A stretch of 64,000 nucleotides of DNA from Edaphochlamys debaryana (Eukaryota; Chlorophyta; Chlorophyceae; Chlamydomonadales): contig JAEHOE010000230.1 in assembly GCA_016858145.1 (NCBI GenBank), forward strand, positions 35,398 through 99,397, written 5' to 3'. Numbering within the stretch: position 1 is the first letter of the stretch; every line of letters begins with the position of its first letter. The position numbers and the translations under genes were made by a program. Positions 1 through 8,215 of the stretch are shown piece by piece. The notes beneath the pieces are model-generated. The model had not been told where the DNA came from, made no database searches, and was given only the letters and a program-made list of their open reading frames with translations.

Positions 1-878
1 TGAAACACGCTCGGGATCAGGCGTTATCAGGCGAGCAGGCAGCCAGCAGCGCGGGGGAGGCAGCTGGGGTTGCACAGCAGGCCGACGAGGGTGCGGGCAC
101 GGAGGGGGATGAGGCAGAGGCCGTGGAGTCTGGGGGTGAGGTGGACACGCCCCCGGGAGAGGGGGCCGCGGCGCCGGCTGCTAAAGAGAGGCGGCACCGC
201 GGCCCCAAGCGGGACAAGGACGAGCTGAGGGCCGAGGCGGCAGCCAAGCGTGACAGAACAGCTGTCAAGCACCGCCTGCGTCTGGCGGCTGTTAAAGCCG
301 CGCATACGGCCGAGGCCACCCATCCCAACTCAGAGTGGGGTCCCGAAGCAGCACGGCTGCTAGGGGAGTGGCTGGCGGTGAACCCAGACGTGGAGCCACC
401 AAAGAAGCCGGAAGAGCTGTGCCGGCGCTGGGCTGCGCGGCTGGAGCCCAACAGAGGGGCATCTGGGGTCCAGGACGCGCCACGCTCTGGGGCCCCACGG
501 AAGGTGCCGGAGGCGAAAGCCCTGCTCGCACTAGCAATGGTGCTCGACAAGGCGCCCAGCAGCAAGGAGGCGATGCTGGCGGTCCCCGAGTTCAAGGATC
601 TCCTGGACAGCTGCAGCGAGGCAAGAGGGGCTGGTCAGGGCGGGTGGAGAAGCAGAAGGGGGCATGGGGCAGCAAGCCTCAGCATCATCAACAACCACCG
701 GTCGGCAACCGGTGACCAGCTGAGCATCTACACCACGGAGCTGCGGCGGCTCTTCGAGGGCCCGGGCAAGGTCATCACGAATGACTGGGTTCGCAACACT
801 ACCCACCGGCTCTTTCTGGAGGTGCTGCCGGCAATCATCAAGGCGGAGGGCAACTACCCAGAGAAGAAGCTGCGCTGA
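1..878 (+). CDS. Array gene, copy 0 (5'-truncated by window edge); unknown function
   Basis: This is the reading frame of the tandem-array gene, missing only its first codon and the first base of the second. It is open from base 3 to the TGA at 876-878. The protein is the same as in the full copies, described at 17799-18680: an acidic Ala/Glu/Gly-rich N-terminus, a basic region with the RHRGPKRDKDE segment, a Trp/Leu-containing helical middle, and a conserved C-terminus ending EKKLR. It lies upstream of the transposon insertion, which falls in the unit's non-coding 3' part about 300 bp after the stop, so the coding region is intact. Confidence 0.6.
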   Translation, partial: KHARDQALSGEQAASSAGEAAGVAQQADEGAGTEGDEAEAVESGGEVDTPPGEGAAAPAAKERRHRGPKRDKDELRAEAAAKRDRTAVKHRLRLAAVKAAHTAEATHPNSEWGPEAARLLGEWLAVNPDVEPPKKPEELCRRWAARLEPNRGASGVQDAPRSGAPRKVPEAKALLALAMVLDKAPSSKEAMLAVPEFKDLLDSCSEARGAGQGGWRSRRGHGAASLSIINNHRSATGDQLSIYTTELRRLFEGPGKVITNDWVRNTTHRLFLEVLPAIIKAEGNYPEKKLR

Positions 879-1174
879 GGCGGGCCTGCGAGCTGGAGGC
901 GGGCCTGCGGGCGAGAGGCGGCGCGCGGGAGGGGACAGGGAGGGAGGGAGGGAGGGATAGTCGAGGGGAGAGAGGGAAGAGTCGAGCAAGGGAAAGCATG
1001 GGCCAGGAAGGTGTACAGGGGGCACAGGACGCTGGAGCAGCTGAGCAAGCACGCATCAGGTTAACTACCTATCATGCTTATAACGTTTGTATTATTGCGG
1101 TGGAGCCAGGCGGGGCACCGCCTCAGAGTGAGGCAAGGGGGGCTTGTCTGGCATGTCGGCCCGCGTGGGATGGA

Positions 1175-1177
1175 CGT
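1175..1177. other. Target-site duplication CGT, left copy
   Basis: CGT directly precedes the element and is repeated at 17058-17060. Empty sites in the other array units (for example 18977-18979) contain it once. Confidence 0.9.
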
Positions 1178-1214
1178 CCCTATGGCACTACTTGAGTCCG
1201 TAATGGGGGGGTAG
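1178..1214 (+). repeat. Left terminal inverted repeat (37 bp) of the DNA transposon
   Basis: It begins CCCTATGGCACTACTTGAG and continues to a run of seven G and TAG. It is a perfect reverse complement of 17021-17057, and one further base (A at 1215, T at 17020) also pairs. CACTA occurs at positions 9-13 of the repeat rather than at the tip. Confidence 0.95.
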
Positions 1215-1221
1215 AGTCCCT

Positions 1222-1372
1222 TGTCCTCCGTAACCCCCCCCCCCCTTTACGGCCACCCCACCGTAGCCCATCGTAGCCCCCCCCCCCTTTACGGCCACCC
1301 CACCGTAGCCCATCGTAGCCCCCCCCCCCTTTACGGCCACCCCACCGTTGCCCACCATAGCCCTTCCCTCCG
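1222..1372. repeat. Left sub-terminal repeats, about 49 bp x 3
   Basis: Three near-identical units each contain a long C run, CTTTACGGCCACCCCACC and GTAGCCCATCGTAG. The CCCCGTAG/TTACGG words recur, inverted, in the right sub-terminal block (16590-16990) and in a cluster at 5600-5765. By analogy with En/Spm, where the TNPA protein binds sub-terminal repeats, these are candidate transposase-complex binding sites. That role is inference. Confidence 0.75.
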
Positions 1373-1854
1373 TAGCCCCTCTTCGCGCCTTTCGCGCCTT
1401 TCGCGACGTCCTCGACAGACGCCTTCATGTGCTCGTACACTTCTGGAACTCGCCTGGGCGCCTTCTTATAGCTCAAGTTGCCGCTGCCAGGTTGTTATCA
1501 CCACACATCACGTCTTCGACGCGTATCCCCAACGCTGCACCCTGCTCCTGCCCCTCGCGCGTCGCTCGCGTCCAAGTAATTCAAGTAAGCGCGGGCTTTG
1601 TTTGCTCTTGAGTGCTCTCCGTTGTTGCCTGGCTGCACTGGCTTGCAGCCATCGCTGCCTGCTCTGGCTCGCTGTAGAGGAGCACGCCCGTTCCACAGCC
1701 TCCCTAGCCCCTAGCCCGCGGTTGCTCCTGCTCACGGACCCCCCCGTTATCTCTGCCTCCCTGAGCTTTTAAGCCAGCATCGGAAGGCCTTATCCCCCAC
1801 AGCCCCCAACCCCGCGGCCGCTTTCCCACTCTCCTTGCCTTCTCCCCCAGAGAA

Positions 1855-2738
1855 ATGGCACACGAGGTGGACTCCCACGTTATTGCCGCAGGCACGGATA
1901 CTCACTGGATGATCCGCCCCGGCACTCCCCTGGGAGGCAACCACGGCCTCAAGCTGCGACAGCCTGCCCGCTGCTCCATTGGTTCTGTCCTCCGCCGGAG
2001 CGGCCCCATCACGCCCCTATTCAGGATTCAGGACGTTTACGCCGCCTCCCTGATTCCCAAGAACGCCCAGGGCGTTCACCCGGTCAAGGTCAGTCGCCTA
2101 TCTTTGTTCAGCGCTGGCCAGCCATACGTTGCGTCTGGCCCTCATGGGGTCTCCAAAAGGGCCAGCAAAGGCAGTAGAGACCTTCCGATCCTACAGATCT
2201 CCCCCCCCCCTCCCTTACCATCCGCTCACAGGCCTGGATTCCCGCCGGCAACGTCACCATCGGCACCCTGTACGCAGGCGGCCACGTCGACCCGGACTGC
2301 TTCTTCTGCGAGATCAGCTACGAGGACCTGGTGTCCCGGCTGCGCCTCGAGCTGCCCTTTGTCGAGCTGTCTGACCACGACCTCGAGCGCTGCACCCCCA
2401 TTCTCTGCCCCCACACCAGGGCCTGGGGCCTGCTAAGCGAGAACCGCAGTCACGCGTTCCTGCACCCCGAACCCCGCTCGGTCCCCTGGCCCACCACCAG
2501 CACCGTGGAGGGGCTCATCTGGGTAGAGCGCGTGTCCCTGACCTACGCTCCCATCTTCACCAACGCCCTCACCGACCCCGTCGTCCTGGACCGCCTGCCC
2601 TCGCACCTGGGCATCTGGTACCCCGAGGGAGGGGTGGACGCCCCCCCCATGGAGGAGGGCGCTGCCGTGCAGGGCGCCGTGCTGCAGGTTGACCCCGCCG
2701 ATGGCGAGGCCGAGGCTGAGGCCGAGGCCATGGCATAG
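1855..2738 (+). CDS. Two-exon gene of unknown function in the DNA transposon
   Basis: Exon 1 is 1855-2088 and exon 2 is 2232-2738. The intron has GT-AG ends, a C/T-rich 3' tract and phase 0, and the product is 246 residues. The start is the first ATG of a frame entered from a C-rich region (MAHEVDSH...). An upstream non-coding exon cannot be excluded. The middle contains a Cys-x2-Cys pair (DCFFCEISYED) and a well-mixed, globular-looking composition. The C-terminus is strongly acidic (DPADGEAEAEAEAMA). No signal peptide or membrane segment is evident and I do not recognise the family. It is the left-most gene of the element and converges on the JmjC gene. Its intact frame across the splice argues that it is a real gene rather than a shadow. 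Confidence 0.65.
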
Positions 2739-3371
2739 TAGCCATATGCATAATAGCAGCTGAAGCTTGTCCTGAGCGCAAGAGGTACTTGCACTTGGAG
2801 GATGGGATGGATGGATGGGCCAAGAGGGCCCCGGGCGCCTTTTGGTTGTTGGCATTTGGCGCAGGAACTTTTCGGAGCCAAGGCATGTTTTGTGGTGGCA
2901 TGGCATTATGGACGTCAATGAGTGGCTTGGGAAGCGTTGAGGGCCGGCAAGATCTGGTCTGGGGCGGGCTGGAGCGGCTTGGGCGGGGCGCAGGATTGCA
3001 GGATGTTGGCAAGACACGGACGTATGGATGCAGCACTAATGATGTTAAAGCCTGTGTCCTGTCGGTGCCCCTATACATGTGTCCACTCTCCTGCTCCTGC
3101 TCACCACAGCCCATCACAGCCCTTCATTGTTTATGTGCCCTGCCTTACACTCCAGGCATAGCGTGTTCAGCTTAATGCACTACCACGGGCCCTTAAGCGT
3201 AACCATTCCTTGTCATGCCACGCACGTTAGTTCTTCCGCTGCTCCCATCATCCTCATTTCCCACACCAAAGCCACGCTAGACATCCGAATGTTAACAGGC
3301 GTCCAACCACCATATGTTGGCCGGAAGAAGCGTGCCTAATGCACCGAAAGCCCCTGAGGCCCCCCACGTAA
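2739..3371. other. Intergenic stretch without a recognisable gene
   Basis: It lies between the 3' ends of two convergent genes. Short overlapping open frames exist on both strands, but none has coherent composition or splice-compatible neighbours. It probably holds the 3' untranslated regions of both genes. Confidence 0.5.
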
Positions 3372-5525
3372 TCACAGGACCCTCGCCAACGCCACTACAT
3401 TTTTGGTCACCAGTTTTTCGAGGTACGTATAGTCGAATCCATAGTATGAAATGAGGCCCTGAGTGGCCAGGAAACGAGGGAGCCAGAAGAGGGGCCCTGC
3501 CATCCTTAGGTCGGCCACCTCCCACGCCACCTTGACATTGCTGTTGACGTTGGTGACCTGGTGGGCCCACCCCGGGGGCACTTCCACCAGGTCAGCGTGC
3601 TTCTGGTCCACCACCCGCACATGCTCCTCCCCGAACTCCTCCACACATGCGTCAATGCCCTCCTGTGTGAGGTGAGGCTGCATCACCCAGGTCGGAGTAG
3701 GCGCCCAGGGTGTGCGGTTGCGGCGCTCCCACTTCACCTTCTTAGCCCCTCCCTTCTTCCCCTTCAGCCCCACCACCCACTCGTTGAATTTTGAGATTAT
3801 TGCAGGGCTGATGAACACCCAGCGTGCAAGCACCGCACCAGGAGGCACGTGCCATGCTGCAAACGCGACATTCTTTGCCCCCGCACGATCTATGTGGAAA
3901 GCCGAGAAGGTCACTCCTCCCCGCCCAACAATTATGAGCACGATCATCGACCAAGGCGACACGTCCCTCCCCGGGGCGCCCCCGCCAGACTCCACCTCGT
4001 CCCACAGCGTCTTGATCACCCAGTACAGGATGGACTTCTCTCGCTTCTGCGGCGGGCAGTCGTAGTTGAAGCTGCGGTAGATCTTGCAATTCGAGTCCTC
4101 CGCCAGGCAGCTCCCCACTGCCGCGGCTCCTCCCTCCTCAACCAGCGCACTGCAAGAGGGACACGGGGGGGTGGGGGTGGGGTGGGGGGCGCGGGAGCAG
4201 ACGGAGAAGGTCGTTGGAGGGAAGGGGGCGGGGAGGACACCCAGGTTGGTAGTACTACCGAGCACAAGAGCGGGCAAAGCATGGGTGTGGTCAGCAAGGT
4301 TGGGCCAGAGGCTCCTGAACTTCCCAATCCAACCTTCCAACACACCTGAACTCTGGGTCCTTCTCCTCCTTCACAAGCCTCGCCAACGCACAGTTGCCCC
4401 ACAGCATCATCTCCGCCTCCATCATCTCTGGCGTCCACCGTGGCGCTCCACGCTCAGGTAGCAGGCATTGTAGCTCCTCGACAGCGCCCAGCTCAGACAG
4501 GACAGGGTAGACGCTACAGGACAGGAACCGCAAGCACAGAAGCAGCTTGGCCTCTTCAGCCTAGCATGCCCTCACTGTTCCCTCCCACCCCCAATCCTGC
4601 GCTCTACTCTTTCCCCTGACCACAGTGTCCCACCCACCTTGGTGGCGTATTAGCCAAGTTGGTCGGCTTGAAGGGGATGTTACCGATGTGGTAGGCGTTG
4701 AGCACCTTCCTGTACTCAGGGGACGGGCAGTGTAGGCACGAGTCAGGCACGTACCCATTCCTTCCCCTTCGTCCCCTCTTCATTCCCCTCTCACCCGCCC
4801 CGCCCCCCCCCCCCTCCCCGCGTTACGCACTCGAGCGCATCCAACTCTTCCTTCTCGGCGATGCAGAAGCGCTGCAGGCAGAAGCCCTCCTCCTCCGCTC
4901 TCTGGGCTGCCACAACGGGAGCGCACGCCCAGCACCACCACTCCGAGCCCTCCTCCTGATACCCAATCGCCTCCTTGCTGGGCTGTGCGAACACTACAAG
5001 CGCACACTTGGCCGCGCACAAAGCGCACGTCCACTCGCCACCCTCGCTCTGATTGTTCTCTCGCCTGATGATGCTCTCCCTACGCAGCTCGTCTACTGAG
5101 TGCCTGCCCTTGCCCTGTCCCAGCATAGTCCCCACAGCAGCGACCAGTGCGTATGACTCCTCCCGGTGGCGCGCCTCGTCCTCCCGGCCTGGCGGCAGCT
5201 TGATGTGCCGGACGATTTTCGCTGCGTGAGACCCGTAGCGGGCCTCCCACTGCTCGATGCAGCAATCGCTGGCAAGGACAGGGTCCAGGTCGGCGTTGGG
5301 AGCGTCGTCGTCAAGAAACGACGCCAGCATCCGCTTGCTGGTGGGCTTCCGGCACAGCTTCTCCGCTACATGTTGGCCTATGTGGTCTTTGCAGAACAGC
5401 TTAACACTCGACCTGATGTTGTTGGGGTCCTGTAGGCAGAGGTCCGGGCAAGCGCACATTGTGTACGCGGCCCGCCGCCCGCACTTCTGTGCGCCGCACT
5501 GCACGAAGCAGTAGTCCTTTGACAT
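3372..5525 (-). CDS. KDM3-like JmjC-domain dioxygenase carried by the DNA transposon
   Basis: Four exons join in phase: 5525-4831, 4709-4638, 4513-4346 and 4149-3372 (donors gtgcgt, gtgggt, gtgtgt), giving 570 residues. The N-terminus is Cys-rich (residues 6-50: QCGAQKCGRR, CACPDLCLQD, LFCKDH), and a second Cys cluster (CALCAAKC...WWCWAC) lies near residues 165-205. Both look zinc-binding. The C-terminal half is a JmjC domain. HID at 397-399 followed by A-x-NV gives the HxD iron ligands, and H508 in VPPGWAHQV is the distal ligand, followed by NVNSNVKVAWE. This arrangement matches the KDM3/JMJD1 group of histone H3K9 demethylases (H-x-D...A-x-NV; PAG-x-PHQV-x-N). The enzyme class (Fe(II)/2-oxoglutarate oxygenase) is well supported; the substrate is inferred. 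All three metal ligands and all splice frames are intact. It is convergent with the gene at 1855 and divergent from the HNH-like gene. Confidence 0.85.
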
Positions 5526-5949
5526 GTTGCTATGATATTGGGTAGCCTATGTGCAGTAGGGTGCTTTAGAGAGGCGACCAGTCCCTGTGCCGTACCGGCG
5601 ACCCCATTACGGAGGGTGCAAGGCTTCCTTGCACCCTCCGTAATGGGGGGTGCAGCGCAGCCTTGCACCCCCCGTAGACCTCCCGCGCCCCGTTACCCCC
5701 CGTTACGGAGGGTGCAAGGCACCCTTGTGCCCCCCGTAGCCTCCCCGCACCCCGTTACCCCCCCCCCCACCTTTCCTCCTGCCTTGTCCGCCCTGGGGCG
5801 CCGTACACAAAGTCCATGCAAGCCCGCGAAATTTAAGTTGCCGCACTTCAGCGTGAGTCCCACAAGCAACTGCTCGTGCATGTGTTGAAGCAGCGCCAGA
5901 CACACACGCCCCCCATCGCCCCCAATACGCCAAGCCCTCCGTGCCCGCT
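5526..5949. promoter_or_regulatory. Divergent intergenic region with GC palindromes
   Basis: The JmjC gene reads left from 5525 and the HNH-like gene reads right from 5950, so this 424-bp stretch must hold both promoters. No TATA element was recognised. Its centre is the repeat cluster described at 5600-5765. Confidence 0.45.
5600..5765. repeat. Internal cluster of CCCCGTAG / TTACGGAGGGTGCAAGG repeats
   Basis: ATTACGGAGGGTGCAAGG is followed after five bases by its inverted copy TTGCACCCTCCGTAATGG. Further direct and inverted copies of the GTGCAAGG and CCCCCCGTAG words follow. The words are those of the element's two sub-terminal blocks, so this may be an internal binding-site cluster or a relic of a nested related end. 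Confidence 0.7.
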
Positions 5950-6217
5950 ATGTCGTCGACTCCTCGCTCTTCAGCTTTCGGCAACCTGGTAACGGAGCTG
6001 CAGACCGTCCCCACAGATGAGACTAAGTGAGTGCAGGGTGTGCAGTGAATTCAGGGTGTATTTTGAGCTGGGAAGGCCGCTAGCCTCCACGGCACGCTAT
6101 TACAACGTCTTCCACATCGACGGCAACCGCTTCAACAACAACGCCAGCAACCTCATCGTGGCCACCAAGCAGCAGGCCAGGTGGCTAAAGGCGAAGCGGT
6201 ACCGCTTCCTGGTGTAA
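5950..6217 (+). CDS. Small gene with an HNH-endonuclease-like C-terminus (possibly a remnant)
   Basis: The C-terminal frame ends at 6217 and contains YYNVFHIDGNRFNNNASNLI, which fits the second half of an HNH_3-type homing-endonuclease domain (HxIDGNxxNN...NL). A plausible first exon starts at ATG 5950 (MSSTPRSSAFGNLVTEL...) and ends at 6026 with a GTGAGTG donor. Acceptors at 6054 or 6075 restore the frame, but the implied introns (28 or 49 bp) are very short. Alternatively the frame opens at 6017. No first-His/Asn half of the domain is seen, so the protein is either very small or a truncated endonuclease fragment. It stands upstream of the minisatellite and divergent from the JmjC gene. Confidence 0.45.
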
Positions 6218-6221
6218 AGAG

Positions 6222-6640
6222 CAGTAACCGTATGCATAGCACCATATGGTCCGCTGGCGCAAGGGTGTCAGCATGCAGGGTGGTGGACAGGATGGCAGTA
6301 ACTGTGTGTGTTTGGTCTGGCTGCGGGCTGGTGATGCCAAGCAGCAACGAGGTCTAGTTAGAGGGATGCAAGTGCGCTGGCTGCGGTATGGCAGAGATTT
6401 GAGCGACGGCCCTTGACGGTTGGGTGCACCGTTTCCTTATGTGGGGCACTGGAACTGTATGCATAGAACCAGATGGTCTGCTGGCACAAGGGTGTCAGCA
6501 TGCAGGGTGGCGGACAGGACGGCTGCGGGCTGGTGATGCCCTTTTGCTTGAGAAGTGGATTGAGCGGCTTGACAGAGATTCGAGCAGAACTGTAACGGGC
6601 TCAACATTAGTGCTGCCCCCTTCGATCGTTCCCATCTGCC
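6222..6640. repeat. Two diverged direct repeats upstream of the minisatellite
   Basis: Segments at about 6222-6345 and 6448-6545 share CTGTATGCATAG-like starts, GGTGTCAGCATGCAGGGTGG and GCGGGCTGGTGATGCC, and are about 226 bp apart. No gene is recognised. It grades into the 94-bp array. Confidence 0.6.
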
Positions 6641-7957
6641 CCCGCGCAAAGGGGCTGACCATCTAGGACAGTCGGCAGGACAGGGCTTTGCCAGCGGGCT
6701 GGGAAGGGGTACCAGTCATCCAAGCGGCGGGGCTCTCGCGCAAAGGGGCTGACCATCTAGGACAGTCGGCAGGACAGGGCTTTGCCAGCGGGCTGGGAAG
6801 GGGTACCAGTCATCCGAGCGGCGGGGCTCTCTCGCGCAAAGGGGCTGACCATCTAGGACAGTCGGCAGGACAGGGCTTTGCCAGCGGGCTGGGAAGGGGT
6901 ACCAGTCATCCAAGCGGCGGGGCTCTCGCGCAAAGGGGCTGACCATCTAGGACAGTCGGCAGGACAGGGCTTTGCCAGCGGGCTGGGAAGGGGTACCAGT
7001 CATCCGAGCAGCGGGGCTCTCGCGCAAAGGGGCTGACCATCTAGGACAGTCGGCAGGACAGGGCTTTGCCAGCGGGCTGGGAAGGGGTACCAGTCATCCA
7101 AGTGGCGGGGCTCTCGCGCAAAGGGGCTGACCATCTAGGACAGTCGGCAGGACAGGGCTTTGCCAGCGGGCTGGGAAGGGGTACCAGTCATCCGAGCGGC
7201 GGGGCTCTCGCGCAAAGGGGCTGACCATCTAGGACAGTCGGCAGGACAGGGCTTTGCCAGCGGGCTGGGAAGGGGTACCAGTCATCCGAGCGGCGGGGCT
7301 CTCGCGCAAAGGGGCTGACCATCTAGGACAGTCGGCAGGACAGGGCTTTGCCAGCGGGCTGGGAAGGGGAACCAGTCATCCGAGCGGCGGGGCTCTCGCG
7401 CAAAGGGGCTGACCATCTAGGACAGTCGGCAGGACAGGGCTTTGCTAGCGGGCTGGGAAGGGGTACCAGTCATCCAAGCGGCGGGGCTCTCGCGCAAAGG
7501 GGCTGACCATCTAGGACAGTCGGCAGGACAGGGCTTTGCCAGCGGGCTGGGAAGGGGTACCAGTCATCCGAGCGGCGGGGCTCTCGCGCAAAGGGGCTGA
7601 CCATCTAGGACAGTCGGCAGGACAGGGCTTTGCCAGCGGGCTGGGAAGGGGTACCAGTCATCCAAGCGGCGGGGCTCTCGCGCAAAGGGGCTGACCATCT
7701 AGGACAGTCGGCAGGACAGGGCTTTGCCAGCGGGCTGGGAAGGGGTACCAGTCATCCAAGCGGCGGGGCCCTCGCGCAAAGGGGCTGACCATCTAGGACA
7801 GTCGGCAGGACAGGGCTTTGCCAGCGGGCTGGGAAGGGGTACCAGTCATCCGAGCGGCGGGGCTCTCGCGCAAAGGGGCTGACCATCTAGGACAGTCGGC
7901 AGGACCGGGCTTTGCCAGCGGGCTGGGAAGGGGTACCAGTCATCCGAGCGGCGTTCA
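6640..7957. repeat. 94-bp minisatellite, 14 units
   Basis: ACCAGTCATCC recurs at 6711, 6805, 6901, 6995, 7089, 7183, 7277, 7371, 7465, 7559, 7653, 7747, 7841 and 7935. The period is 94 bp, with one unit of 96 bp caused by an extra TC. Each unit contains CGCGCAAAGGGGCTGACC, ATCTAGGACAGTCGGCAGG and GGTACCAGTCATCC. The units are nearly identical, and CCAAGCGG and CCGAGCGG variants alternate along part of the array. Stop codons in the unit rule out a long repeat protein. It lies 3' of both flanking genes. Confidence 0.97.
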
Positions 7958-8215
7958 TCTCGTTTGCACTCTTGCAAGGCCGTAAAGACCATCCAGTCAA
8001 CGTCCCCGCCAATCTGACTGCATCTGCCACCACCGCCGCCACCGCACCGCAGGACCGCCACCGCACCGGCACGCTACACCTCCAACCACCAGGGCCACCA
8101 CCGCAGCCACCGCAGCCGCCAACGTCCCAACCACCGCACCGGCACGCTACATCTACTACCACCAAGGCCACCACCGCAGCCACCGCAGCCACCGCCACTA
8201 CCATCGTCGCCACCG
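7958..8215. repeat. CCACCG-rich low-complexity tract
   Basis: From about 8020 the sequence is dominated by CCACCGCAGCC / CACCGGCACGCTAC words, partly as a 90-bp direct repeat (CACCGCACCGGCACGCTACA occurs twice). It overlaps the last codons of the minus-strand transposase and is otherwise probably its 3' untranslated region. Confidence 0.7.

Larger units (their letters stand above)
1..1177 (+). repeat. Partial left-most unit of the 1919-bp tandem array
   Basis: This stretch corresponds base for base, with a few substitutions, to 17803-18979 and its later copies. It begins two bases after the start codon of the unit's gene and ends where the DNA transposon is inserted. It keeps the 3' half of a unit: coding region, purine-rich tail, and the segment ending GGATGGACGT. 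The array therefore almost certainly extends to the left of the window. One private substitution (GGGGCACCGCC instead of GGGGCCCCGCC) lies shortly before the insertion. Confidence 0.95.

Noticed and set aside
1221..1772. 183-codon plus-strand ORF over the left sub-terminal repeats
   Set aside because: Its N-terminal half is translation of the 49-bp repeats and the rest is low-complexity; it overlaps transposon end sequences.
6640..7957. CRISPR-like array
   Set aside because: The 94-bp units are contiguous and identical throughout, with no unique spacers; it is a minisatellite in eukaryotic DNA.
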